A DNA stretch of 64,000 nucleotides from Spirillospora albida (lineage in GTDB: Bacteria > Actinomycetota > Actinomycetes > Streptosporangiales > Streptosporangiaceae). The notes below the pieces were generated by a model, which was not told where the DNA came from, ran no database searches, and saw only the letters and a list, made by a program, of their open reading frames with translations. Shown in pieces: positions 26,601 to 35,352 of the stretch (its first letter is position 1; every line of letters begins with the position of its first letter). The stretch spans positions 255,417 through 319,416 of the forward strand of contig NZ_JOFJ01000014.1 of NCBI RefSeq assembly GCF_000718255.1, given 5' to 3'. A program made the position numbers and the translations under genes.

Positions 26601-27236
26601 CTATCCCGGCATCCGGACCAGGCCGCGCGCGAGGACGGCCGTCGCCGCGCTCGCGAGCTGCTCCAGCCGGCACACCTCCGTCCGGTGGAACGGCGGCGCG
26701 CCCGACCGCGCCACGACCAGCACCTGGTCGCCGAGCGGGCAGATCGCGTACCGGACGCCGTCCGGCGCGGTGAACGCGCGCGGCCGCAGCGGCTCCAGCG
26801 CGGGCAGCTCGGCGAGGTCGAGGCATCCGGCGCTGACGTGCACGACGCCGGCCCGGCCGCCGGCCGCGATCTGCGCCAGGCACGCCCAGTCGGCGCTCAG
26901 CACGCCCGGCGCCGCGTCGGTGAGGATCTTGTGGCCGTGCTCGGGGACGGCGGCGATCTGGCCGATCACGGCCGCGTCCGGGAACGCGCCCTGCGGCTCC
27001 ACGGTCGGCCAGACGCCGAGCACCTCGACGCCGGGCACGCTGCCGAGCCCGTCGATGAGGCGCTCCAGCGCCGCGCCGGCCGGCCAGACGACGGTGAAAT
27101 CGTCCAGCGCCCGTCCGTTGTCGCGTTCCAGCACCGCCATCTGGACCACGTCGGCACCGGCGGCGCCGAGCGTCCGCGCCACCTGCCCCAACGCGCCCGG
27201 GCGGTCGGGCAGCCGCACGCGTATCCGCAGCAACAT
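26601..27236 (-). CDS. ACT-domain protein, probable regulator
   Basis: 211 residues; ATG 27236 has GGGGGAGG five bases upstream, and a GTG two codons earlier is possible. The N-terminal 75 residues form an ACT domain (LLRIRVRLPDRPGALGQVARTLGAAGADV). The remainder has a pattern of strands and helices like a roadblock- or GAF-type sensor (APDGVRYAICPLGDQVLVVARSG). ACT domains bind small ligands, often amino acids. No enzyme domain is present, so a sensing role is likely. Similar stand-alone proteins are common in actinomycetes. Confidence 0.75.
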   Translation of the reverse strand: MLLRIRVRLPDRPGALGQVARTLGAAGADVVQMAVLERDNGRALDDFTVVWPAGAALERLIDGLGSVPGVEVLGVWPTVEPQGAFPDAAVIGQIAAVPEHGHKILTDAAPGVLSADWACLAQIAAGGRAGVVHVSAGCLDLAELPALEPLRPRAFTAPDGVRYAICPLGDQVLVVARSGAPPFHRTEVCRLEQLASAATAVLARGLVRMPG

Positions 27237-27436
27237 CGCCACCTCCCCCGTTTCGCCATCGTGCCTGTCCAGGCCGTGCGTCCAGGTTCCCCGGGTCGCG
27301 TTTCCCCCGCGTTACCCGCACGTGTCGGCATGGAGAAGTCCATGCTGGAATGCCCGCCAGGCGGCAAACTAGGGTCACGTATACGTCAGCAGCAGGTCTT
27401 ACGCCGCCCACCGCCGCACCATTAAGGTAACTGCAC

Positions 27437-28078
27437 GTGTCGAGGGACCCCGAAGACCCGGTCAACGACGGCGCTGGAGCCGAGCCAGGGCCGTCCGGCG
27501 ACACGGGCCGGCGGGACCGGCCGGAGGAGGACGCCTTCCCCGCCGAGGTCGCGGCGGCGCTCGCCGGGCTCTCCGCGCGCCTCGACCGCGAGCACGAGCG
27601 CGCCGCGCACCGGGAGGCGGTCATCGACCGGCTGCACGAGGAGAACCAGCGGCTCCGCCGCGGGGAGCTGCTCGGCATGCTCGAACCCGTCCGCGCCGCG
27701 CTGTTCCGGCTGCACGACGAGGCGAACCGCGCGGCGGAGCGGCTCTCCCGGCCGGGCGATCCACCCGATCCCGCCCAGACGGCGCGGTTGCTCACCGCGG
27801 TGGCCGACGAGATCGCCGACGCGCTCGCGCGGATCGGCGTCGAGCGGTTCACCGCCGAGCCCGGCGACCCCTACGACGCGGCGCGGCACCGGCCGGTCGA
27901 GGCCGCCGCCGTCACCGACCCCGGGCTCGCCGACACGGTCGTGACCGTCCGGGCGGACGGATTCGAGCAGGACGGGCGGGTCCTGCGCAAGGCCGAGGTC
28001 GCCGTGGGGAGGTTCGGCGGCGGCGCGGACGGGACGACGAACAGGGCACTGAACTCCGGACTCGGCACCGACAGGTGA
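27437..28078 (+). CDS. GrpE-like nucleotide exchange factor for the adjacent Hsp70
   Basis: 213 residues from a GTG with AAGG upstream. An acidic N-terminus is followed by a long charged coiled-coil (residues about 35-75) and a C-terminal beta segment LADTVVTVRADGFEQDGRVLRKAEVAV that matches the GrpE beta wing. Family role: speeds ADP release from Hsp70. The Hsp70 gene starts seven bases downstream, so the two are translated together. It is a divergent paralogue rather than the housekeeping grpE, as no dnaJ or hspR follows; instead there are GTPase genes. Confidence 0.78.
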   Translation: MSRDPEDPVNDGAGAEPGPSGDTGRRDRPEEDAFPAEVAAALAGLSARLDREHERAAHREAVIDRLHEENQRLRRGELLGMLEPVRAALFRLHDEANRAAERLSRPGDPPDPAQTARLLTAVADEIADALARIGVERFTAEPGDPYDAARHRPVEAAAVTDPGLADTVVTVRADGFEQDGRVLRKAEVAVGRFGGGADGTTNRALNSGLGTDR

Positions 28079-28085
28079 GAGGGAC

Positions 28086-29669
28086 ATGGCTGTCTACGGG
28101 ATCGACCTGGGAACCACGTACTCCTGCATTGCCTCCATCGACGATGTGGGGCGGCCCGCGGTCCTGCGGAACCTGGAGGGGACCGACACCACACCGTCCG
28201 TCGTCTACTTCGAGACCGACGAGAACGTCGTCGTCGGCGCGACCGCGAAGGACGCCGCCGTCCTCGACCCCGACAACGTGGTCAGCCTGATCAAGCGGGA
28301 CATGGGCCGGGACGTCACCCGCCCGATCCGGGGCACCGACTTCGCGCCCGAGGAGCTGTCGGCGTTCATCCTGCTGAAGCTCGCGACGGACGCGCGGACC
28401 AATACCGGGGACGAGACCCGCGACGTGGTCATCACCGTCCCGGCGTACTTCGGCGCGGCCGAGCGGGACGCGACCCGCAAGGCGGGCACGATCGCCGGGC
28501 TGCGCGTCATCGACATCGTGTCCGAGCCGATCGCCGCCGCGATCACCTACGGGGTGCTGAACCCCGAGGCCGACCGCACGATCCTCGTCTACGACCTCGG
28601 CGGCGGCACGTTCGACACCACCGTGATCGCGCTGCGCGGCGGCCACATCGAGGTGATCTGCACCGACGGCGACCACGAGCTCGGCGGCGCCGACTGGGAC
28701 GCGCGGCTCGTCGAGTACCTGGCGGAGCGGTTCCGGGAGGAGCACCCCGACGCGGGTGACCCGCTCGACGACCGGCAGACCGAGCAGCAGCTGCGCCGGG
28801 ACGCCGAGGACGCGAAGAAGGCGCTCACGTCCCGCACGTCCCACACCGTCCGGGTCATGCACGGCGGGCGGGTCGCGGCGGTCGAGGTGACGCGGGAGAA
28901 ACTGGAGGAGCTGACCCGCGACCTCCTCGACCGCACCGTCGAGATCACCGGCCGGACCCTCGCGACCGCGCAGGACAAGGGCGTCGAGGAGTACGACGAC
29001 ATCGTCCTCGTCGGCGGCTCGACGAAGATGCCGGCGGTCGCGGCGCGGCTGGAGACCGAGCTGGGCCAGGCGCCCCGGCTGCAGGACCCGGACCTCGCGG
29101 TCGCGAAGGGCGCCGCGCTGTACGCGTTCGAGGAGACGTACCGGCGGCTCGTCCGCGCGGGCGAGGAGGAGCGCGCGGAGGAGATGGCGAGCCGCGCGGG
29201 CCTGTCCGCGCAGCAGCGGGCGCAGATCGCCGGGCGGCGCATCCGGACGGTCGCCTCGCACGCGTTCGGGATCGTCGTCGTCGACCGGGAGACGGGCGCC
29301 GAGCACGTCGCGCACCTGGTGCACGCCAACGACGAGCTCCCGGCGGGCCGCACGGAGGACTTCTTCACCGTCTACGACGACCAGACGTCCGCCGACATCC
29401 GGGTGATGGAGCAGGCCGGCAGCGTCGAGTCCGCCGAGCTGATCGACAACACCGAGATCGCGACCGGCGAGATCCGGGTCCCGCCCGGCAAGAAGGCGGG
29501 CTGGCCCATCGGGGTGACGTTCGCGCTGGACGCGTCCGGGCTGCTCAACGTGACGGCGGTGGAGAAGGAGACCGGCGAGCGGCTGGAGCTGAAGGTGGAC
29601 GTCGGCCGGATGTCGCAGGAGGACGTCGAACGCTCCCGCAAGGCCCTGTCGCGGGTGAAGGTGAGCTGA
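28086..29669 (+). CDS. Hsp70-family chaperone (short, lidless)
   Basis: 527 residues with the full nucleotide-binding domain: GIDLGTTYSCIA, VITVPAYFG, VYDLGGGTFD, and IVLVGGSTKMPAV. A beta-sandwich substrate domain follows (ASHAFGIVVVDRETG, then NVTAVEKETGERLELKVDVG). The protein ends near the start of the normal helical lid, about 100 residues shorter than DnaK. Lidless forms bind clients loosely or serve as switch ATPases. It sits after a GrpE-like gene and before the FnIII/GTPase genes, so it likely works in that conflict-type system rather than in general folding. Confidence 0.88.
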   Translation: MAVYGIDLGTTYSCIASIDDVGRPAVLRNLEGTDTTPSVVYFETDENVVVGATAKDAAVLDPDNVVSLIKRDMGRDVTRPIRGTDFAPEELSAFILLKLATDARTNTGDETRDVVITVPAYFGAAERDATRKAGTIAGLRVIDIVSEPIAAAITYGVLNPEADRTILVYDLGGGTFDTTVIALRGGHIEVICTDGDHELGGADWDARLVEYLAERFREEHPDAGDPLDDRQTEQQLRRDAEDAKKALTSRTSHTVRVMHGGRVAAVEVTREKLEELTRDLLDRTVEITGRTLATAQDKGVEEYDDIVLVGGSTKMPAVAARLETELGQAPRLQDPDLAVAKGAALYAFEETYRRLVRAGEEERAEEMASRAGLSAQQRAQIAGRRIRTVASHAFGIVVVDRETGAEHVAHLVHANDELPAGRTEDFFTVYDDQTSADIRVMEQAGSVESAELIDNTEIATGEIRVPPGKKAGWPIGVTFALDASGLLNVTAVEKETGERLELKVDVGRMSQEDVERSRKALSRVKVS

Positions 29670-29682
29670 CGGGCCGCCCCCG

Positions 29683-32286
29683 ATGGAAGCGAGCAGGGCG
29701 TTCGACGACGCGTACCGGGCGGAGGTGCTGGAGCCCGCGCGCGCCGCGGGCGACCGGCCGCCCGAGGACCTGCGCGTGCGGTACGCGCTGCCCGATCCCC
29801 TCACGCCGGACGCGGTCGCGGCCCGGGTCCGGGAGGTCCGGCGGTGCTGGCGGCGGGCCCGGGGGCAGCTGAAGTTCCGCAAGCTGATCGACCGGCTGGA
29901 GGCCGAGCACCGGGAGCTGGTCCCGCTGTTCCAGGCGGCCGAGCGCGGTGACCTCCACCCGCTGCGGGCGCGGCTTCGCGGTGGGCGGGAGCGCGCGGAG
30001 CGGCGCGGCGAGCAGGCACGCGAAGGGCTCGCCGACGCGGCGGGCGCGGCGCTGATGGTGACGCCCGGCGAGCTGGACGCCATCGCCCGGACCGCCGGCG
30101 TGGCGCCCGCCGAGCTTGCCGCGTTCGCGGCGGCGGAGGGCATCGACGTCCGCGAGCCGGACCCGCTGCCCGCGCGCCCGCCCTACCCGGCCTACCGGAA
30201 GGTGCGGGAATCCCTGGACGTGCTGGGGGCGCGGCACCTCGCCGCCTTCGTCCTCGGCGCCCGCACCGCGCCGATGCACGTCGTGGACGGTTTCGCGTCC
30301 CCGGCCGCCCCCGCCGGGCTGGGCCCGGACGCCGTCGCGGCGGCGGGGGCGCGGTGGGCCCGCCGCAGCCGCGACACGAGCACCACGCACGCCGACACGG
30401 TCCTCGCCGCCCTGCGCTCCGCCGACCCGGCGGAGCTGGTGCTGTTCGACGTGGTCGACCGGCTCCGCGACCGGCTCCGGCAGCGGGCCTCCGAGCGGGC
30501 GCTGCTGCGCTACGCGACCGGCGGCCTCGGCGTCGCCGAGCAGGACGCGCGCCGCCTGGTGTTCGCGCTCGTCCGCGAGTCCGGCCCGGCGGGGGGCCTC
30601 GCGGGGCGGCTGCGGGCGCTTCTCGACGCGGGCGAGGTCCAGGCGGCGGCCGCGCTCGCGGAGGCGTCCGAACCGCCCGCCCGGGACGGGGATCCGCCGG
30701 AGGAGGCCGTCCTCGCGGCCGAGGCGCGGCGGCGGCTCGACACGGCGCTGCGGCTCCGCGAGACGGCCGCCGCCGAACCCGACCCGGACCGGGCCTGGCT
30801 GCTCCTCGCCGACGCGCTCCGACTCGTCCGCGATCTGCCCGGCGCGGAGCGGCACCGCCGCTCCCTCCCGCCCCGCCCGGTGCCGGCCGTGCACGCCGAC
30901 GTCGACGGCGGCGCGGTGCGCGTGTCGTGGACCCCGTCGCCGTCGACCGCGGGGGACGTCCGGCATGCCGTCGTGCGCCGCGAGGACCGCCCGCCGCGCG
31001 ACCCCGCCGACGGCGAGCGGATCACCGGGCAGGAGGCGGGCGGCGCGGTGCGGGACGTGCGGGCGCCCGTCAACGTGCCGCTGCACTACGCGGTCTTCGC
31101 GGTGCGGGAGGACGCGGTCGCGGCCGGGGCGGTGGCGGGGCCGGTCGTCGTCCGGCCGGAGCCGGCCGACGTCGTGCTGGCGGCGGGGGACGGAGTGGTC
31201 ACCGGGCGGTGGCGGTGCCCGGAGGAGGCGGCGCGGATCGTCGTGACCCGGGACGGGCGCGGCGTGCCGGCGACGCGCGACGGGTTCCGGGAGCGCGTCC
31301 CCAACGGCGCGGCGCTCCGCTACCGGGTGAGCGCCGTCTACCTGGACGCGTCGGGCCGCGAGACCGGCACGCCGGGGGTGACGGCGACGGTCACGCCGAG
31401 CGCGCCGCCGGAGCCGGTGTTCGAGCTGGCGGCCGAGCCCGACCCGGCCGATCCCGGGCTGCTGCGGGTGCGGTTCGAGGAGCCCGGCAACGGGACGGTG
31501 GAGCTCGTCCTCGCGGACGCGCCGCCGCCCTGGCCCCGCAGCGCCCTCGTCCCGCTCGCCGAGGTGCGGCGCGCGACCCGGCGGCTCACGGCCGTCCCGG
31601 ACGGGCGGGGGCTCGCGGTCCGGCCGGGCCGGGACGGGTGGCTGCTGGCCGTCACCGCCGTCGGCGACGAGGCCGCGATCGGCGCGTGCCACCGGCACCT
31701 GAACCTGCCGCCGCCCGGCCGGCTGATCACCGAGCGGCGCGGCGCGTACCTGCACGTCGGGTTCGACTGGCCGGACGGCGTCGCCGAGGTCGAGGTGACC
31801 CGCCGCGCGGGCGGCGCGACCGCGACCGAGACCGTGTCCCGGGCCGCGTACGAGACCGGCGGCGGGATCCGGCTGCCGGTCCCTGAGGACCAGGCGGTGG
31901 AGGTGTCGGTCGCGGCGGCCGGGATGTCCGGCGGGACCCCGGTCACCGGGCGGCCCGTGACCGCCGTGGTCGCCGCGCGCACGGTCGTCCGGTACGACCT
32001 GGTGCGGACGGGCCCGCCGTGGCGGCGGGAGCTGACCGTCCGGCTGTCCGCGCCGCGCCCGCTGCGGGTGCGGCGGCTCAGCCTCGTCCGGCGGGCCGGT
32101 CGGGTGATGCCGCACCGCGCGGCGGACGGCGAGACGCTCGCGGCGTGGGACTCGGTGCCCGTCCCCGGCGAGGTGTCGGTGCCCGCGCCGGCCGCCGCCG
32201 GGCCGCACTGGCTGCGCTGCTTCGCCGACGACGACGACGTCGAGCTGGGCGATCCGCCCGTCCGGCGGATGCGGGCCGGGCGATGA
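29683..32286 (+). CDS. Large protein with helical N-terminus and tandem FnIII-like domains (Hsp70/GTPase operon)
   Basis: 867 residues. I do not recognise a catalytic domain. Residues about 1-130 are charged helices including a stretch like a J-type or coiled-coil region (VREVRRCWRRARGQLKFRKLIDRLEAEHREL). About 130-400 is helical and arginine-rich. From about 405 on there are beta repeats like fibronectin type III (PVPAVHADVDGGAVRVSWTP, then two or three more units). No signal peptide or membrane segment is seen. It starts 13 bp after the Hsp70 gene and overlaps the GTPase start by ATGA. It may be the recognition or scaffold part of the system. Confidence 0.75.
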   Translation: MEASRAFDDAYRAEVLEPARAAGDRPPEDLRVRYALPDPLTPDAVAARVREVRRCWRRARGQLKFRKLIDRLEAEHRELVPLFQAAERGDLHPLRARLRGGRERAERRGEQAREGLADAAGAALMVTPGELDAIARTAGVAPAELAAFAAAEGIDVREPDPLPARPPYPAYRKVRESLDVLGARHLAAFVLGARTAPMHVVDGFASPAAPAGLGPDAVAAAGARWARRSRDTSTTHADTVLAALRSADPAELVLFDVVDRLRDRLRQRASERALLRYATGGLGVAEQDARRLVFALVRESGPAGGLAGRLRALLDAGEVQAAAALAEASEPPARDGDPPEEAVLAAEARRRLDTALRLRETAAAEPDPDRAWLLLADALRLVRDLPGAERHRRSLPPRPVPAVHADVDGGAVRVSWTPSPSTAGDVRHAVVRREDRPPRDPADGERITGQEAGGAVRDVRAPVNVPLHYAVFAVREDAVAAGAVAGPVVVRPEPADVVLAAGDGVVTGRWRCPEEAARIVVTRDGRGVPATRDGFRERVPNGAALRYRVSAVYLDASGRETGTPGVTATVTPSAPPEPVFELAAEPDPADPGLLRVRFEEPGNGTVELVLADAPPPWPRSALVPLAEVRRATRRLTAVPDGRGLAVRPGRDGWLLAVTAVGDEAAIGACHRHLNLPPPGRLITERRGAYLHVGFDWPDGVAEVEVTRRAGGATATETVSRAAYETGGGIRLPVPEDQAVEVSVAAAGMSGGTPVTGRPVTAVVAARTVVRYDLVRTGPPWRRELTVRLSAPRPLRVRRLSLVRRAGRVMPHRAADGETLAAWDSVPVPGEVSVPAPAAAGPHWLRCFADDDDVELGDPPVRRMRAGR

Positions 32287-33455
32287 GCGGCCGCCGGGAC
32301 GTGACGTGCCCGTACTGCTTCGCGTCCGTCGCGCCCCGCGAGATCCTGTTCCGCTGCCGGGGCCGAGCCGGGCGGCGCGGCGGCTGCGCGCCCGTCCTGG
32401 ACGAGGAGCTCGCCGCCTACACCGGCTCGACCGCGAACGCGTCGCTGCCGCCCGTGTTCGCCGCGCCCGGCCGGTCGGGGCGCGCCGAGTGCCCCGGCTG
32501 CGGCGGCCCGACCGGCAACCGCGCCTGCCCCCGGTGCCACAACCCGCTCCCCGCCGCGTACTGCGCCCATCCCGGCCGGATCGTCGCGCTCGTCGGCGCG
32601 AAGAACGCGGGCAAGAGCACCTATATCGCGGTGCTGCTGCACGAGCTGATGAACCGGGTCGGCACCGAGCTTGACGCGTCCCTCGTCGCCTGCGACGACC
32701 GCACGATCGAGCGGTACCGGCGCGACTTCGCCCGGCCGCTGCTCACCGAGCGGCGGCTGCCGCCGACCACGACGAGCGCGGCGACCGCGCCCCGCGAGCC
32801 CCTCGTCTACCTGCTCACCCGCACCCGGCGCGCCCGCCTGCGCCGCGACCGGACCGACTCGCTCGCGCTCGTCCTGTTCGACAGCGCGGGCGAGGACCTC
32901 CGCAGCCGGGAGGTGACCGACCTGCACCTGCGCTACCTGGAGGCGGCCGATGCGGTCGTCCTGCTCGTCGATCCGATGGAGCTGCCCGGCGGGCGCGGCG
33001 CGGGCGACGCCCCGGTCCAGGACGACCCGATCGACATCATCGTCCGGGTCACCGAGGCCCTCCGGCGGCGGCACGGCACCGCTCCCGGCGAACGGCTCCC
33101 GGTCCCGGTCGCGGTCGCCCTGACCAAGATCGACATGCTGGGGGCGGAGCCGCCGGGGCAGTCCGCGCTGCACCGCTCCCGGAGCGGCTCCGGCGTCCTC
33201 GACCTGGACGACAGGGACGCCGTGGACGCGCAGGTCCGCGCCCTCCTGCACGACCGGCAGGCCGGGCGGCTCGACACCTACCTCGCCCAGCAGTACACCG
33301 ACCACGCCCTGTTCGGCCTGTCCGCCCTCGGCGCCGCCCCGGCGGGCGACCGCGTCGGGGCGGGCGGCGTCCGCCCCCACCGCGCCGAGGACCCCCTCCT
33401 GTGGCTGCTGTACCGGTTCGGCATGCTCGCCGGCACCCGCCCGGGAGGCGGCTGA
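32283..33455 (+). CDS. Zn-ribbon GTPase (double-GTPase system type)
   Basis: 390 residues; ATG overlaps the upstream TGA. Two zinc-ribbon pairs come first (CPYC near residue 9, then CPGC and CPRC near residues 72-85). A P-loop GTPase domain follows: GAKNAGKST (Walker A), LFDSAGED (switch II region), and TKID for guanine binding. The spacing suits a TRAFAC-class GTPase. It resembles the DO-GTPase proteins described computationally in actinobacterial conflict systems, where two GTPases are encoded with a GAP1 protein. Here the second GTPase is membrane-bound and encoded two genes downstream. Confidence 0.8.
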   Translation: MSGRRDVTCPYCFASVAPREILFRCRGRAGRRGGCAPVLDEELAAYTGSTANASLPPVFAAPGRSGRAECPGCGGPTGNRACPRCHNPLPAAYCAHPGRIVALVGAKNAGKSTYIAVLLHELMNRVGTELDASLVACDDRTIERYRRDFARPLLTERRLPPTTTSAATAPREPLVYLLTRTRRARLRRDRTDSLALVLFDSAGEDLRSREVTDLHLRYLEAADAVVLLVDPMELPGGRGAGDAPVQDDPIDIIVRVTEALRRRHGTAPGERLPVPVAVALTKIDMLGAEPPGQSALHRSRSGSGVLDLDDRDAVDAQVRALLHDRQAGRLDTYLAQQYTDHALFGLSALGAAPAGDRVGAGGVRPHRAEDPLLWLLYRFGMLAGTRPGGG

Positions 33456-33513
33456 CATGGGCGTCCGGCCGGAGGGGATCCGGGCGGTCCCGCCCGGCGG
33501 GGAGGGGTGAGCG

Positions 33514-35352
33514 ATGGCGTGGCAGCTGCACTACACGTCCGCCGAGCGGGGGCCCACCGGCCGGGCGGGTTTCCAGTTCGTCGCGCAGACGCCCGGCCTT
33601 CCCGCCGGTGCCCGCGCGGCCGTGACCCCTCATCTGGCGTATCGCCCGCCGCCGGACGTGCCCGACGACGCGGCGCTGAACCGGTTCCCCGTCGCGTTCC
33701 TGTACGACCGGGTGGACGGCCGCCCCCTGCTGCTGTGCTGCCGCTACCTGGGGCGCGACTACTCGGGGCGCCACGGCAACTTCTTCGCCCACGCCGTCGT
33801 CGCCGAACCGGGCGAGCTGGAGGGCGTGCGCCCCGCCGAGCTGTGGCGGGCGCCCCTCTGGGCGTCGCGGCCCGCCGGCGGCGACCTCCTCCCCGAGCTG
33901 GAGGAGCTGCCGCCCGGCGAGGCGCTCGAACCGGAGGCGCTGGCCGCGTGGCTCGGTGACCGCGACGCCCACACCGCCCTCGGCCGGCTGGTGGACGCGG
34001 CCCTGGACGTCCTCGACCGGGGGCACGGCCGGCTCGTCCTGGTCTCCGGCGACGGGGAGGCGATCGCCCGCTGGTTCGCGCTCATCACCTATTCGCTGCC
34101 CATGGACCTGGCCGCCCGCCTGACGTTCACGACCTACAGCGCCGACCCGGACGGCGCCGCGCAGCGCCTGGTCGGCACGACGCCGGGAGCCTGGGCCGCC
34201 GCGCACGCCGCGTCCCCCGACCTGCCCGGCCTGCATCTGGACGGCGGCCTCGCCGTGGACGGTCCCCCTGCCTCCCTGTTCGGCCGCGTCGCGGCGGACT
34301 GCTGGCGCGGCGCGGACCTCGCCGCGCTCGACGCCCTCGGCGAACTGGCCCTGGTCGGCCCCGGCGAGGGCGGCGCGGAGGCGCGGGAGCGGGCCGCCGC
34401 CGTGCTGGCCCTCCACCGGGGGCTGCCCGTGACGCCGGCGGAGCGGGCGGCCGCCGCCCTGCTGCTCACCCGTGCGGGCGGCGCCGTCCCGCGGTGGCTG
34501 CGGAACGGGCCGGCCGGGCCGCGCGTCGCGGCGCCCGTGCCGGGGCCGGCCGCCGCCCGCGCCGGGGACAGCCGCGCGGCGGTCACGGGCGAGCTGCTGC
34601 GGCTCCCGCTTTCGGACGGCGACCTCGCGTCCGCGCTGGCGGAGGTGTGGGCCGCGCCGCCCACGGCTTCCGAGTGCCTCGCCGTGCTGGACGCGCATCC
34701 GGCGGAGTGCGGCGCGCACCCGGTGCTCGCCGCCCTGCCGACGCGGGCGTTCGGGAGGATGCCCCTCGACGGCGGCGACGGGGTCACCGACATCACGGCG
34801 CTCCGGCTCGCGGCGCGCGTGCGGGCGGTCATGCCCGGCTGCCGCTCCGAGCGGAACGCGGCGGTCGTCCAGGCGTACGCGGACGCCGTCGGCGCGGACC
34901 GGCCGGCGCCCGCCGCCGCGGCGCTGCGCGCGCTCGCCGGTACGGACGACGCCTCCGCCCGGCTCGCCGAGAGGGCCTTCACCGGCGCCGTGCGGGGTCT
35001 CGGCCGGCGGCCGCCCGGGTTCCGCGCCGGGCTGCTGGCCGTCCTGCCCCCGCCGCTGCGCGCCCGCGTCGGCGAACACTGGGTCGCCGGACTGCGCGAC
35101 ACCGCCCGGACGGGCCGCGCCGCGCTGCCCGGCGGCGCGGCGGCGGCCGAGCGCAACGCGCTGGTCGAGGCCGTGCTGCGGATGCGCCTGCGGAACGCCC
35201 GCGACCCCGGGCTGGAGCGGTGGGCGGGCGCCACGGCGTCCCGATGGCTTCCCGGCCGGCAGCTCGACCGGCACCTGTCCGGCCTGCCGGAACTGCGCGC
35301 CGAACTGGACGCCCTGCGGGCCGGGCCCGCCGCCCGCACCGGGGGGCGGTGA
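33514..35352 (+). CDS. GTPase-associated protein (GAP1-N2-like)
   Basis: 612 residues with GGGGAGGGG before the ATG. The N-terminal 150 residues (WQLHYTSAERGPTGRAGFQF, YLGRDYSGRHGNFFAHAVV) match what I recall of the GAP1 N-terminal domain found with DO-GTPases. The rest is helical, with EAIARWFALITYSLPMDLAARLTFTTY in the middle. No membrane segment or known catalytic motif. It lies between the two GTPase genes, overlaps the second by GTGA, and should act as their adaptor or effector. A 17-codon micro-ORF at 33457-33510 lies just before it. Confidence 0.75.
   Translation: MAWQLHYTSAERGPTGRAGFQFVAQTPGLPAGARAAVTPHLAYRPPPDVPDDAALNRFPVAFLYDRVDGRPLLLCCRYLGRDYSGRHGNFFAHAVVAEPGELEGVRPAELWRAPLWASRPAGGDLLPELEELPPGEALEPEALAAWLGDRDAHTALGRLVDAALDVLDRGHGRLVLVSGDGEAIARWFALITYSLPMDLAARLTFTTYSADPDGAAQRLVGTTPGAWAAAHAASPDLPGLHLDGGLAVDGPPASLFGRVAADCWRGADLAALDALGELALVGPGEGGAEARERAAAVLALHRGLPVTPAERAAAALLLTRAGGAVPRWLRNGPAGPRVAAPVPGPAAARAGDSRAAVTGELLRLPLSDGDLASALAEVWAAPPTASECLAVLDAHPAECGAHPVLAALPTRAFGRMPLDGGDGVTDITALRLAARVRAVMPGCRSERNAAVVQAYADAVGADRPAPAAAALRALAGTDDASARLAERAFTGAVRGLGRRPPGFRAGLLAVLPPPLRARVGEHWVAGLRDTARTGRAALPGGAAAAERNALVEAVLRMRLRNARDPGLERWAGATASRWLPGRQLDRHLSGLPELRAELDALRAGPAARTGGR

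Noticed and set aside
27377..27386. Palindrome ACGTATACGT upstream of the GrpE-like gene, as a heat-shock (HAIR or CIRCE) site
   Set aside because: It matches neither consensus and is short; left without a call.
29545..32208. Long minus-strand frame opposite the FnIII-like gene
   Set aside because: No recognisable motif; the plus-strand frame has the operon overlaps and plausible domains.
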